NCBI GenBank assembly: GCA_023014365.1
Contig: JAEBUN010000064.1
Coordinates: forward strand, 62,001-126,000
DNA: 64,000 bases
Source: Lepiota brunneoincarnata
Lineage: Eukaryota > Basidiomycota > Agaricomycetes > Agaricales > Agaricaceae
Reading direction: 5' to 3'
The notes beneath the pieces are model-generated. The model did no database searches, was not told the origin of the DNA, and saw only the letters and a program-made list of their open reading frames with translations. The position numbers and the translations under genes are program-made. Shown piece after piece: positions 11,051 to 23,000 of this stretch (position 1 is the first letter of the stretch; each line of letters begins with the position of its first letter).

Positions 11051-11328
11051 AAGCTTGTGTTTTGCCTGACTTATCGAATTGTGAAGATATTAGTTAACAT
11101 ATTATATAGTAACAAATGTCAAAGTTCCCATTGTATTCAGATAGGACAACTGTCTGTCTAGTTGGAGACTAAGAGAATAACTTACCAAGACCCTAAAAAC
11201 ACTAGAATTGAATATATTTCTGGAGATCTGTGACAACCTCTCCCCCACAAACTTATAAAGTTGGAATTAGCGAACCTGTTAACGAACTTTGTTTTTGATC
11301 TCGTAAAGTAATCTGCATTTCAACGTAC

Positions 11329-11937
11329 TCAGTAGTCATTGCAAAGCCAAGTGGCGATCAACAATGGAGGGTAGCCCCATGCAATGTAGATATCTGAAGC
11401 TTCTCTACATGCCTTCACATAATCGTCAAAATGTGAAGAAAGTGCGGCAAGCCTTGACAGCTCTGATACAAATGTCCCTTTCTTAACATAAAGGGGATGA
11501 AAGCTGATCCAAGGAATGCGCTCAAAGTGGTTCATTGGTTTCCTATATGCCTTATGGTGGAGGCAACCATTTGCCGTAAACAGCATCATGTCAAGGAATA
11601 CCATATATTGATCCAAAGACAACCACATAATAGTACAGTTATCAAACACTAAATTATCTTTGAGTAGCTGTAAAGCATCCTCCTCTCAATACACGTACAC
11701 AAGAGCAAGACAATCATCAATGTAACATCCATAGAATGCTACATCAGGCAACCACAGGGCTATGCACTTCTCCTCAAAGTATACACCATAGATGTTTGCA
11801 AGATTGGGGCTAGAAGCCACACCCATCACTAGACCATGGGCCTGACAGTAATATTTACCCTGGAACTGTACCAGTAAGTTGTCGTCCGCTGCCCACATGC
11901 ATTCCTGTAACAGCTGTACTTTAGCTGCTGCATTCTA
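11329..11937 (-). pseudogene. Penelope-like reverse transcriptase fragment
   Basis: The minus strand encodes the second half of a reverse transcriptase. It has the GLVMGVASSPNLANIY segment, the catalytic YIDD in FYGCYIDDCLAL, then a thumb-like part with KAYRKPMNHFERIP and FHPLYVKKGTFVSELSRL. The YRKP...HP..VKKG..ELSR pattern is typical of Penelope-like elements, including the telomere-associated Coprina elements of basidiomycetes. One in-frame TGA (11,683-11,685) interrupts the frame just after YIDD. The 5' part is missing: the frame runs straight into the repeat at 11,938. No endonuclease domain is visible. Hence a truncated, dead copy. Confidence 0.75.
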
Positions 11938-12565
11938 CAACCCACAAACCATTAGCTACCAAATCCAAATAATTCAAAGCACAACCCCCCCCTGTACCTC
12001 GTTCCTCTCCAGATCCGATATTCTCAATGCATCCAAACATCTGACATCATCCAAAATGGTAGCACTTGGCCCTCGACTATGCTTCCCACTAGTTCCGCCC
12101 GGCTCGCACGTGTGAACCTTGTATTTGTCAATGTCAGACACCTCGTTGCAACACGAGCCCATTGCAAAGTCGAACTGATGGAATTGGTTGGCTTGTGGGC
12201 AATGACGGCCCTGCAGTGGCAGCAGCAGCACTTGCAGTTGACATAGATGGAGAGAGATAGCAGGCATCGGTAGCCACTTTGATTATAAGGCATTCAAGTG
12301 CTCTGCGGTCCAATGGATGCGCGACGTGGGGGTAGGAGAGCTGGACCATTTGTTGGTGGTTTGAAAGGGAATGACCACATGACGTGGCGTTGGTTGGCGC
12401 CCGTGAGACTACTGCAAGGTCAAATTTGTGACCTGTAGGATAGGTAACATGACTTGTCGAGGGAATGGCCGGAATCCAAGGAACAATGACTTCACTGGAG
12501 TCCTGCCACTAGTTTCTGGTAGTGATGGCGAGTGCAAGAAAGGCCTAACTCAAATGAGAACTGAC
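11938..12565 (-). repeat. Inverted copy of OTC-flanking repeat, half 2
   Basis: Matches 5125-5735 in reverse orientation, starting at CATTCTACAACCCACAAACC, with several short indels. It breaks the Penelope-like frame at its left edge. Confidence 0.7.
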
Positions 12566-12654
12566 GGTAGACAACAATTGTATTTCAGATAAGGTGCAGG
12601 AGACAGTTGAGGCCGAGGGGCGACCATCCGAGCAGTACCCAAAGTCAACCCCGG

Positions 12655-13020
12655 TGTGTCGCACGGAACGAGCAGGTGGGGGACAGAAGTCGAGTGCATT
12701 TGTCGCGGAGTCTCATATACTTTTACCAGCACCACGCACATATGTCACAGCACATCCCCCACCTCTGGAACCTTTCTCATAGCTATATAGGCCTAGTCGC
12801 ATACAATGATGACTCCTAAGTCGACTCCAAGCAGATATCATAGACACAGAATATGAGATTTCCTTCGCCCGTCACCGCCTTTTGTCTCTGCTTCGGATAG
12901 GATAAGGAGCTAAATGTGTTCTCTGTTCCCCTGGTGCTCAACCCAGGCCAATCACCTGCCAGTACGACGCCTGCAGAGGTCGCAATTAATAATCAAACGA
13001 CCAAGCCATCTACGCTTATG
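12655..13020 (-). repeat. Inverted copy of OTC-flanking repeat, half 1
   Basis: Matches 2781-3150 in reverse orientation, including GGCCTATATAGCTA and TTTAGCTCCTTATCCTATCC. It is separated from the half-2 copy by only about 90 bp, whereas OTC and about 2 kb separate the halves at 2.8-5.7 kb. Confidence 0.75.
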
Positions 13021-13343
13021 ATGGAAAATCTATGGGTGCGTAATTGTGAGCCTAAAACTGCGGCGCAATACGAGGCGAGTTGTCCTCGGTTTTTTCGACC
13101 TTGGTCAGAATCGTGCTCCAAAGGGGCAGGGATTTCTTTGCCATTGGTGCCCCGCTGGAGTAGGTCATCACAGAACAGATCGTCTGTTATTTTGGATTTC
13201 AATTCGACGAAAAACTCAATCTTTGAGAAATCTGGTCACGTAGAGGACGAATCATCCTTCCGGAAAACACTGACATCAAGGGATAGTTTGTCGGATGAGG
13301 TATCCGGCCGTGTATGAGTGTCGACGAACTCGAAGTTGTCAAC

Positions 13344-13552
13344 ACAACCACCTGCAGCATTGATCTGCATCATGCCTCAGTTCGGCCAGGTATCAAGAAT
13401 GAGATGTAGGACTTACAAACGGGTTACACATGCTATTCTCCCGAGTGCCGAGGAACTTGACATTGCCACGTAAGCCACCTACACCGTTGACCTGCTCTGT
13501 ACCTCAGTTTGACCAGGTACTGAGAATGACAATGTAGGACTCACAAAGTCAT
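13344..13552 (+). repeat. Direct repeat, two units 126 bp apart
   Basis: Units at about 13,344-13,426 and 13,470-13,552 share CCTCAGTT(C/T)G(G/A)CCAGGTA and GAATG...ATGTAGGACT(T/C)ACAAA. Function unknown. Confidence 0.6.
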
Positions 13553-13842
13553 CGATTTCACACTCTTTACTTGCTTTTGCGACGGCTTCCCAGCTAGCGT
13601 TCCTCGAAGTATTATCGACGGGGAGGAATTTATTCAGGAATTCCTCGGGTGGCCCCTCATTTCCTTTCCCTCGCAAAGCGGATGTTGACCCCAGCAACAT
13701 TGCTGCATTGGGCACTGAAAAGGGGTCTGGATGCTTCTACGATGATCTCCCAGTGACCCTTCTTCTTTGTTAGGCCCACCTTGAGCTGGATGATGTAAGG
13801 GGACACCCTGGGGAGTCTAAAGACACCTCTAGCAATTTCCAA
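13480..13842 (-). CDS. Unrecognised minus-strand gene fragment
   Basis: Two overlapping minus frames, 13,842-13,657 (VFRLPRVSPYIIQLKVGLTK...) and 13,715-13,479 (LNKFLPVDNTSRNASWEAVA...), read as consecutive protein-like segments. They need a one-base frame change near 13,660 or a short unseen intron. Its 3' end lies in the second unit of the 13.3-kb direct repeat. No family was recognised. It could be a decayed gene. Confidence 0.25.
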
Positions 13843-13849
13843 ATCCCAA

Positions 13850-14145
13850 AAACCCCTCAGAGCGTCCTCCTACCCTCCAGCATGCTATACCTCCCTCCCT
13901 TCAAACGCCAGAAACTCCGGGACACCCAGAACACCCCAAGCGTTCCATAAAGGTCCCCACAAGCCCATCCTCTCCTTCTCCCTGATATTTCTCTCATTTC
14001 CCCCCATTATATGATACGCTCTTCTCCCCATATTCACTCCTTCCTTTGATCTCTCTTTATTTCTACATGAGTAGCACTGGGATAGTTCGCTTCACCCCCA
14101 TTCCTTAATATTGCTTATATAAGTCATGTATATGCACAGTTTCGC
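13850..14145. other. Pyrimidine-rich intergenic stretch
   Basis: C/T-rich sequence without open frames or recognised signals. Nothing further seen. Confidence 0.4.
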
Positions 14146-14146
14146 C

Positions 14147-14244
14147 TGCAGGGGTTCCTTTATCCTATTCTCTTAGGATTCCCCTGCAGGTAAGTCTTCT
14201 GTATGTACATACCCGTTCAATAACACTTAGGATTCCCCTGCAGG
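14147..14244. repeat. CCTGCAGGGG hairpin with a third copy
   Basis: CCTGCAGGGG at about 14,147 faces CCCCTGCAGG at about 14,182, giving a stem of at least 10 bp extended by TCCT/AGGA with a loop of about 15 nt. TTAGGATTCCCCTGCAGG recurs at about 14,227. The 8-bp core CCTGCAGG appears three times in 100 bp. Confidence 0.6.
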
Positions 14245-14259
14245 TTCGCTCCAGCTCAT

Positions 14260-15940
14260 TTTAGCTCCCCTGAGCTGGCTGGGCCCCCAGGTTGCCCTAA
14301 CACGCAGGTAACTTGGCACACGCCATGCCACTTGGTGCTGGACTGGAGGAAGAGCGGCAGGATATCCTCCGCTACCCCCGAGAAAGCGTCAGGAGAGATC
14401 CCGTGCAATCGATTCTCGGTGGACCTGCTGTGCCCAGACGCATCACCCGTGTTGGCTCTACCCATATGCGGTCAGGGGTGCCTGCTCCGGTTGCTAATGG
14501 CATTGCAACCCAAATAATGCGACAGGTGTGCACGGGCGCTCGCACCATATCAAGAATGTGTGACTTTGTACGGACACTCACACCATATCAGGAATATGCT
14601 GTGCTCACAAGGGGCCTTGAGCAGCACTTCCGCACGTCCTCCTGGCCCTGTCGGACTACCGGAATGATAGAGAGAGATGATGGTCGAGGCCATTTCAAGA
14701 TTCAAATTGGTTGAAATTTTTTAGAGCAGCCGTCAACGTCTGTGGTGGAATGGTGGCGATCTCTCTGTCCCACATCTGCATATTCGCCCTGGTGCAGAAC
14801 ACTTTGGATCTGAATTTCACGTCCAAAAATGGTGGGGAGCAACCGAAAACCTTTGCGCAGCGATTGTATAGGTTTCCGGCAATTGTGATAGCCGGCATTC
14901 TCACAAGGGAGTTAGCCTACCGCCGGGTGCAATGGATAGTACGACTTTGCCTCGATAATTAACTTCAGGGTCTCTCTGATAGACAGATATCGTCATGATC
15001 GAGTTGGATTGCCATTGTGCAAGCGTCCGGGAACGGTGAGAATGCTTGGGTATTTCGGTCTCGGTGAGAAAGCCTTGTTGGCATGTGCGGGTGCGGGTGC
15101 GAGTGGGACACTGGCACCATGTACAAACAAAACTGTAGTCCTTTACGCTGTAGCCTATCGAAGGTCTTATGGCAGCGGGGGACATCTCCATCGTTAGGAA
15201 CTAAGGTATCTAAGTGCAAGTGTGCTACTTCTGCGTGCACAGGCGAGACTACAGAGCGATAAGGTTATAGGCACATCTGTAACAATGATGGGCGATGAGG
15301 GAGGTCGGTGCCGCAATTAGGTGCACACTAGTTGAAGTGCAAGACGTCGAGTTGAGACATATAGCAGTGCCCCATTGGCATGGATAGCCATTGGTCGGGT
15401 TGGGTGATGACCGAGCTGTCAACCCAGCATCGCTCAATCAAGTGCAGGGTTCATAGACTTCTCACATTGGTATGCAGGCAGGTATGGTTCCGAAGAGATG
15501 CAGACTCTTCCGCAAGTGAGGAGCACTGGAACGAAACACGGCGACCCAAGGGTTCAGGGTGCGAGTGCGATTGCGATTGTTTTATAGGGCACGTTGTCTG
15601 AGAGAGATGGACGAGTCTCCAGGGCTCATTCCTTGTATACAGACAGATTTACGATAAACTCCTTAATGTGCGCACTCTGAGGATTTTGATCCGAGGTTTG
15701 ATCCGGGTTCGCCAGGGTGTTCTGAAAGGTTCGTCCCAGGTTCATCACACAATCGCTAGCGGTGACGAGTGGTGGTCGTTACACCTGCAGCCACTCGTCC
15801 ACCTCTCCAGTTCCTTTCTTGCATATTAAGCGCCCCATAGGACACACTGCCGGGCATACATCACATTTCATTTTTTTGGTGAGGGGGGGAGGCAGGCAAA
15901 ACAGGAAGACGTAGATATAGACTGATACAAAAAAAACAAA
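14260..15940. repeat. Degenerate repeat mosaic (shared with 34.6-35.4 kb)
   Basis: Degenerate homology to the palindrome arm (34.6-35.4 and 44.8-45.6 kb). For example CCATTGGTCGGGTTGGGTGA at 15,389 corresponds to CCATTGATCGGGTCGGACGA at about 35,180. A short module with TTTGATCCGAGGTTTGATCC lies at about 15,680 and recurs near 17.6, 19.0, 34.7 and 61.3 kb. No gene is supported. Confidence 0.55.
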
Positions 15941-15942
15941 GT

Positions 15943-16351
15943 TCAGAATCCCGACATCTGGAACCACCGCATCATCTCAGCCCTTCGTTCGGCAAATTCT
16001 GCATTTGACAAGCGTTATTTGCGGTGGGGGGGGGGGGGGAATGGAGGTGCTGCTGCGTTACTCACCATCACTTTGAAAGGTTCGGAGGACCCGTTCCATA
16101 ATTTGTGGAAAGGTGCCGCCTTGCGGGCCATCATAGATAGCTATCGTGTATGCCTGATGGACGTTTTAGGCTTGAGCTTCGTTGTTTTTCTTTGCATGGA
16201 GACCGAATATTGAATGCTTACAATTGCGCCGGCCATGACAATTTCGAAGACTTCGTCCCTGGTGATCCCTCCCTCTTCCGGCCCTAGCTCTATGGCGCGG
16301 GCCAGGCGAGCAGCAACGGCGGATTGGTCCCTGGGACGACGGCGGCGGCGG

Positions 16352-16395
<44 letters not shown>

Positions 16396-16416
16396 GCAGG
16401 GGGCAGGGGAAGACAT
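15943..16416 (-). CDS. Beta-family small spliced protein, poly-Asn
   Basis: Starts at 16,416 (MSSPAPC), continues with a run of 15 Asn then RRRRRPRDQ, and the conserved block GGITRDEVFEIVMAGAI. A GTAAGC donor (about 16,227) and an acceptor CGATAG follow. The last exon gives FAERRAEM and stops at 15,943. The palindrome copies (35,897-35,441 and 44,332-44,788) share MSS-P, Asn-rich, Arg-rich, acidic, EITREEVFEIV and EFAERRAEM in the same exon order, which supports a real gene family. In this copy the middle exon does not join in the conserved phase, so it may be decayed. About 130 residues are expected. No known domain was recognised. Confidence 0.5.
16351..16396 (+). repeat. (GTT)n microsatellite encoding poly-Asn
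   Basis: Fifteen uninterrupted GTT units, read as AAC codons on the minus strand within the beta-family gene. Beta copies in the palindrome have a shorter, interrupted Asn run. Confidence 0.9.
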
Positions 16417-18030
16417 TGCGAATGTTGGGAGAACCTGCTGCGATCACAACCTCTTTAATACATTCTGCCGTTGTTAGTCACGTTTTGTAAGTCAAGTTAA
16501 TCCTTCACTTCCTGAACCTCAACTTGAGAAGCTTCCAAGTAAGGTCCATGTTTATTCTAAATGAGTGTTTTCCAAAAATTCTTGAAACCGAGCTTGTCTA
16601 TTCTGGTCGAGATTTGGGGCTAGATCTTGGTTTGGAATAATTCTGTGGGATGCACGAGGCAAAGCTTATTCCGTAGCAGGCAACAATCTTGTCGGGGCGG
16701 TCCTTGGCCGGCCACGGAGACAAATGTGGATGCTGCTTCGCCCAAAAATTACCACCGGTGTTGCCGGAAGCGTGGTGGCACAGCGCTGGATGAGTGGTAA
16801 TTGGAGCGATGATGGATAAATGGCCTCAAGGCAAGGCAGTAAGTGGAGCGGACCGACGACCAGCACCGGATCAGCGAGAATGTGCAAGGGCATGAGCGCC
16901 CCAAGGGCCGTGATCCGGTGTTCATTGTCAGGTTCAGCTCATCTTGAACATCTACCGGTGAAGAGACTTGGACAGACCCCGTACTTGTAACGACTGCTAT
17001 ATCTGGAATGCGTGGTCACTCCCACGATATCAGCAGTTAGAAGTGTGCATCACGCTTTCCACATTGGGAATGCGTGGTGATGGACACTTCCCACGATAAA
17101 AGTACGCATCACGCTTGCCACATTGGGAATACGTGGACACTCCCCACGTCCGGTGATGCGTGAACACATGTGCTGCACTGGCCTGTGTGTGGCAACGCAC
17201 GATGAGGGAGAGTTGTGTTCATCTGAGACTAGCTGGTAGAGGGAGATGAGCGTAGCCACTGCTGGCGGGGGGGCCCTTCTAACCCTTCTCCTACTGCAGT
17301 TGATCTCTTTCGGGATGCTGGAATATAATGAGGTGATGACACATGGCAATGTTTATTCCGAGAGCAGGCCATACAATCTTGTCCCTAGATTGGGAGTGAT
17401 CGGGCATGGACCCACAGACCAAAATAGGCATAATCTGTGACCGAGCGAGAACGTCAAAATAAATGGGGGCACTCACCCAGCTAGAGGAAGCAAGGATCAT
17501 CATACACGGGTAGGGAAAGGGAGAGGATAAAGGGGATGGTGTGCGAGGCATAGAGTGGCCTGTAAACTGTTGAAATGACAATGGCTCCTACGGCGTGGGG
17601 CACTCCGAGATCCTTGATCCGAGAGTTTGTTCCGGGCTCATTAGGGTCCGCGTCCCAAGCTCTACGAGCGGTGGCATGGGGTGGCCGTTGCATGTCCAGC
17701 CGTGTGGCCTATGCAGGCCATGATACTGTTGCTTGAGGGCGCCCTTCCCCAAACCAGCAAATAGTCCCAAGCGGTGGCTTTGTGCAACTATTTTAGGGGC
17801 TTCTTGTGGGGGTTCCGTGAAAGCTGGTCGAAACTCTCCTAATTCTTCTTGCCTCAATTCGTGCGAGTCATGGAACTACAAGCCCTTGTGACGCCCAGGT
17901 TGGGCTGTGAATGAATTCCAGCCACAGCGAGCCAAGCGGCCATATTCCCGCCATGATTCGAGAAATTGATCGCTTACCTGCCTCCAACGCCTCTCACCTC
18001 TCACCAACGCCTGACCGCAACGCCCGGACC
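16417..18030. repeat. Degenerate repeat mosaic
   Basis: 16,417-16,620 matches the beta-gene upstream region at 31,682-31,880 closely (AATGAGTGT(T/C)TTCCAAAAAT). 16,640-16,920 matches 36,290-36,480 (TCGGGGCGGTCCTTGGCCGG). 17,000-17,170 carries several copies of CCACATTGGGAATGCGTGG-like words near CCCACGAT, also present at 62.8-63.2 kb. 17,580-17,720 is another copy of the TTGATCCGAG module. No gene called. Confidence 0.55.
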
Positions 18031-18033
18031 ACT

Positions 18034-18527
18034 ATGGCTTGCCGCATCGCCAGAAAGCCCATCGTAAACCACCCAAGGCCGTTCAAGGTAAGGATTTGCA
18101 CGATATACAATCATAAGCGCACATTCACGCATCGGTTTCCAGCGCAGGCACCGCGTTTTCGTCCCGAACAATAATCGGTGGCTTAAAGCTACTTTCCAGC
18201 GGTACGAGTACCGGTTTGGGTGGATAGCTGGAGAGGTGAGTGATTCGAGTGCCTGGCGGCTGGCGCAGGCATCTGATCTTCCAAGCAGCGGAAGCAAATC
18301 TGCATCGGCGGCATGGTGATCACCGACCACGATGGGGAGAGACGGGTGTCCGCATTGGCGAACATCCACAGGGTGTTTGGTAGGCAAGTACAAATTCTTT
18401 TCTTCGCTGTGGCAGTAGGATTTATCTGATTTTTTCGTTGATCCTTTCAGATAGATTTTACTTTATATGTTGCGAACATGAAATGCCAAACGGTTCGGGG
18501 AGGGGAAGATTGGAACGGGTGCTGTAA
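18034..18527 (+). CDS. Alpha-family small spliced basic protein, copy 1
   Basis: Exon 1 (18,034 to about 18,087) encodes MACRIARKPIVNHPRPFK and ends at GTAAGG. Exon 2 (about 18,144-18,235) encodes RRHRVF...RWLKATFQRYEY and ends before GTGAGT. Exon 3 (about 18,285-18,382) encodes ICIGGMVITDHDGERR. Exon 4 starts near 18,450 (DRFYF...), where it departs from the other copies; GTAAGT overlaps its stop at 18,525. The same order and phases occur at 58,515-58,051 and, broken, in both palindrome arms. Conservation of sequence and splicing shows a real gene family of about 100 residues, very basic at the N-terminus. I do not recognise it. Confidence 0.55.
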
Positions 18528-18529
18528 GT

Positions 18530-19536
18530 TTTCCCCCCCAATCATGCTCGGAGCGAGTGCGCGTGCTGAATATGTTCCTGGACTTAGGGTGCCTGGCAAA
18601 TTTGCACTCATCAGCCTCTGCCTCTGCCTCGGTTGGAAGCTGCTGGGGATCTGCACAAGGTGAGCGCAGCCCAGATTGATTAATCGACCGCTCTCAAGCT
18701 TGAAGGAGGAGCAGCAGACATTTACATGAACGCCGGTGCGTTCATGCTCTTTTAGATTCGGGGTACGTCGTTCCTCCAAGAGGCTGCCGCGACCCTGGCA
18801 CTGGTAAGGTACAAGGGGTAAACAACATGTTCTCGCACGAGAACACTTTTTGAGACACAGGGAGTCGACAGAGGGCACGTAGGCTCCATTACGCTTATGC
18901 TGTTTCCTGGAGGAAGCCTTATGGCGGTGGAGACATCACCGTTGTTTGCTGCAGAGGTGGGCACATCGCCGGACATGCCAACAGCTGCCCCATGCCAGCT
19001 CTTGTAGAGCTCGGAAGATGGACCCTGACGGATCCCGGAGCATATTATTGTCGGATCAAGGATCTCGGAGCGCCATTGTTATTGAACGGACCCTTCTCCC
19101 GTTCCGTCAGCGGCCTCGCATGTTTCGGGGGTATGTAGAAGAACTGATTTATCCTCGATGGTCTCTATTTCTGCTAATGCAGTTTACGAGAAACTTGGCA
19201 TTCTCCCCCCTGGTTTCACCTCGCGTGGGGACCCCTTACTCCGGAAACGAGCTTCTCTCAAACGATCTGGAGATGAGCCAAGGAGCGTTCTCGAACGAGA
19301 ACGCTGGTGTTTCACTGCAAGCGTTCCCCGCTCGAGAGCACTGAAGTGCTCCCGAGCGAGAACAGTTGAAAGATGACACGAGCCGCGACCCTTTTGACCC
19401 TTGGCGCCTGGAACGACCTCTCCGACCTTAATGCTGGTTGGGCGCGAGTGACCACTACCCCGTGGGAATGATGGAGGACCTTGGCGCCGGCCGTGGGAAC
19501 GACCTGCGACTTCGTGGGAACGATCAAGAGGATACA
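18530..19536. repeat. Repeat mosaic with palindromic GTTCTCG motifs
   Basis: 18,530-18,570 matches 63,345-63,430 (GCTGTAAGTTTTCCCCCC). GTTCTCGnnCGAGAAC occurs at about 18,828 (nn = CA) and 19,286 (nn = AA). AGCACTGAAGTGCT (19,336) is a further inverted repeat. 19,000-19,070 is another diverged TTGATCC-type module. Open frames here (for example 18,946-19,344) span the repeats and are not called. Confidence 0.45.
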
Positions 19537-19628
19537 TGCCTGCCATATCGGGGGTGTGTGGTTGTCACGCCTGCCGTATCGGGGGTGTGTGGTTGCACGC
19601 CTGCCATATTGGGGGTGTGTAGTCGCTC
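19537..19628 (+). repeat. 30-bp minisatellite, 3 units
   Basis: Unit GCCTGCCATATCGGGGGTGT plus GTGGTTGCAC, about three copies. The same satellite occurs inverted with five units at 56,811-56,958, in the same relative place downstream of the ParB-like gene end. Confidence 0.85.
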
Positions 19629-19639
19629 CCATAGTATCA

Positions 19640-20012
19640 GAAATAGTCAACGGTAATACCATCCATACATGCCTGCCAATACCGTATCCTCATGGAATGT
19701 ATGTTGAAACTTGCATTCTATCTGGAATTGCGTGGACACCCGGGCTGCACTGGTGTGTGAGATCAGAGGCGCATCGATGGCAATAGCGCGCGATGAGGGA
19801 AGAACGCTGCTCCATCTGAGTCTAGGTGGCAAAGGGAGGGGAGTGAGGATATACAAAGTGTATGTAGTCTGTGGGGACTTCTTGGGCCAATTGGAGCGCG
19901 AACAGGTTGATAGTTGGGCTTAGGATACTGGGTATGGTAATCTAACATTAAGGTACAAGGGTCACACCAGAATCCACCGCCCCCAGCTTCCTCTTGAGCA
20001 CAAATCCAAATC
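19640..20012. repeat. 3' flank of ParB-like gene, duplicated at 56.2-56.8 kb
   Basis: Reverse-complement homology to 56,220-56,810, for example CACCAGAATCCACCGCCCCC at 19,964. The 56-kb copy carries about 200 bp of extra sequence (about 56,345-56,550). No gene of its own. Confidence 0.65.
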
Positions 20013-23000
20013 TCAGCCCTTAGAGCCTTGGCCCGGGCACCTGCGAGGCTGCAATTGGAGGGCAGACGGGTCGCGAATGGCGGGCTGGATGCGAAGGCCA
20101 GGCTGCGGTTGACTAGATTTTGCTTTCTTTCTATGTCTTGCAGCTATATGGAAGACGGGAGATTTAACAGGGACTGTGGAGAGGATGATAAAGGCACGTA
20201 CAAGAATTGGATAGAGTGTCCGAGGCTGTGCGCTTAGGAAGAGCATGGCTAGGCCCTCCTGAAGGCCCTCCTGAAAAAGATGTATATCAGTATAGGTGAC
20301 TTCAGAAATAACAGAAGTACTAGACATACCGACGAGGTCAGGGTCGGTGTCATCTGCATCGCCCTTATCTGCAATGGTGCATGAAAACAAGGCCCACAGC
20401 TGTGTGATAAAAGGCAGACGTACCATCGCCACTTGCGACCCTCTGCATGATATCTGCAAAGGACCTTGTTCTGGCGGCGGAGCCGATGGGCTCTGCAACA
20501 ACTGGTGCGGTCATTGATAGGAAATGTCAGAAAATGCCTCGGACTAGAGTCTTCTAAAGGGAGGCGCTTACGTCGAGGTTGCGATGGGGGGAAAGGGTTG
20601 GCTTGTGGGGGGGAGAACGCAGTGCAGGTTACCAGATCTGTGTAGCCAGAGTTGAAAATGCGCTGTACTCACAGACAGACTCATCGGAGGTGCCATTGAT
20701 GTAAGACGCTTGAACGGGAGCACCTCAGCAAACCTATCGAGCGATAATAACATCGCATGTGACTTACTTCCTTGTGCATCCTCTGCTCCATCCTCCGAAA
20801 CAGCGTCCTTTCTGGGACCCAACGCTAGAGCATGTATTAGACAGACAGGTACCGGACAATGGATGCGGATCCTCACCTTTCCGCGCTGATGGTTCAGAGG
20901 AAGAGGGGCCACCATCCACGTCTTGAGCAGACCGTCAGATGATGCATTTAAAATGCGATAGAGATAGACGGTCCATACCCATCGCTCTGACTATTTGCAA
21001 CATCATGAAGCCACATCAGTCCATACATAGGCCACAAACATTCGGACATGTGCCCACCATTTTCCCGAAACGAAAGATTCAGAGCATTCCCTGAGAGTCA
21101 TCATCAGTATATGAAAGGAGCGTGCACTGTAATCCCACCCACCCAATCCTATATCTTGAGTGGCAAGTCCTTGTTAGACATTAGATATGAGCGAGACAGA
21201 TCGGGAAGTGGGACCCACCTTCCACTCCGGGCATCTTGGCGTCCCGCTTTGTTGGATCGGCTCGCAGCTGCGCTGAGGCGGGGGGTGATACACGCACCTG
21301 CATCTGTGTAGATGCCTTCCCCTTTGCCTTGGCAGGTGCGGACGACCTCGTCTTCCTTCTGACAAGCACAGGCTCCGCTTCGCTCTGCTCATCCGCCTCT
21401 GCCTCACCATCATTATTATCCTCCTCCTCTTCCACATTCATATCATCCCCACCGGCCTCTTCTTGCTATTATTTATATATTCAACTAGTTGCTTAAGGAA
21501 AGTATTCATTGCAAACAATAACTTACTTTGTGTTGCTCCCCCCACCCCGCCACACGTATACCGACCAAGGGCGTGATACTGTAGTCCCGGCCACAGTATT
21601 CCGGGTCGTACGGGTCAATTTCAAGCTCTACTTTATCGGCCGCTGCTTGGTCGATATCCGTGGCCATTCTTGCATGGCGCTCCACATTCTGGAGCATGGC
21701 CTAGGGAGCTGATAGTCAGCGGATATCACCAACCAATGCGACAGATTCATAAGTACCTCCTCAAGCGCGTCCAGATGCTTGCGCACTTTGTCGTCGAGCA
21801 GCTTTGTCATCGGCGTGGCTCGTGCTGCAGATGAGCTCTGTATTTTGTTGATGATGGACTGCACCTCCTGCAGCCCCTTGCTCACTACACTGTCGTGCCG
21901 CCGCTGTTCGTTCAAGTCCTTCACGCTGACGCTCGGGACTTCGGGAGTTGTCTCCAGGATGTCCGCTATGAGGTCGGGGTACTCCCAGCCGGTAACTTCC
22001 TGCTCCGGACAATCGCTGTATTTGATGCGTCGCGTTCTGCATCGTGGATTCCACTGTTTCTGGAGGTGGTGTCTGATAAAATTAGTGGCACTGGATGCAT
22101 TAATTAGCTCTGTGCGGTATTGGTCCATGACTTCCTTTTCCACCAGCGTCCCATGCGCCCATTTCAACCAGTCTCTCCCTGCGTTCTTGGTTGCAATGGC
22201 CCTCCAGTCCACGCACGTCCTCTGATTCAGTGGCCAATATTTTATACTTGGCTGCGATCGGTTGGCCTTCATCCAGTCTGTGAGCTGGGTTGTTGTGTTC
22301 TGATCGAGATCTCTGTATTGCTCGTAGAGCTTTGCAGGCAACATGGCTGCAGACGTCGCCGGTCGAGAGATTTTCCCCACCATCAGGACACCCAGGTCAT
22401 ATTCCATTTGCCGGAATGCCGGAATATAGTTCAATGGCCAGAACACAAACTTAAATACCAGTCAGAAGATATATGTTGGAAAATCATACGTCCATACCTC
22501 TTTGATCGCAGCTTCCAAGCTGGCCTTGTGGAAGACGTCATCCTGGTTTAGACGCAGAGTCCGGATCACAAAGGTAGCGATGTCCCTTGGGTCACTGGCT
22601 CCGCGGCTGCCCAGTGTCAGATAGGATGCCAGTGGACACACCCATGACATGTACTAAAAGCATGTTAAATCAATACAATGTGGTTGATAGGATGTCTCTC
22701 ACCTCCAACATTGCCCTGGGGATCAGCTGGAACACCTGCGCAATGCACATAAGTGCACTTGGCGTGATCAGTGGAAGGAGGGGGGCGTAGTGGAGAGCGC
22801 CATGGGGAAATGTGGGCCACTCAAGCTTCAGGGGGAGTGCCATCTTGATTGACAAAGAAGTGGCACCGTCCGTCCCAACACCAGAGATACCCTCCTCCAG
22901 TATTTGAGCCATGTCTGCAGAATATTTTGTTAAAGTATTGTCCCACATTGCATCACCTGCAGCACCAAAGTATGATGACTTCTCTAGCATCTCCTTTCCA

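Noticed and set aside
13344..13552. CRISPR-like array
   Set aside because: Only two diverged 80-bp units with a spacer; eukaryotic context; tandem duplication explains it.
16166..16447. Poly-Gln and poly-Leu frames over the GTT repeat
   Set aside because: Alternative frames of the trinucleotide repeat. Only the poly-Asn frame continues into the conserved beta-family block.
18946..19344. Plus ORF of 132 codons
   Set aside because: Spans several repeat modules shared with other loci where it is not open.
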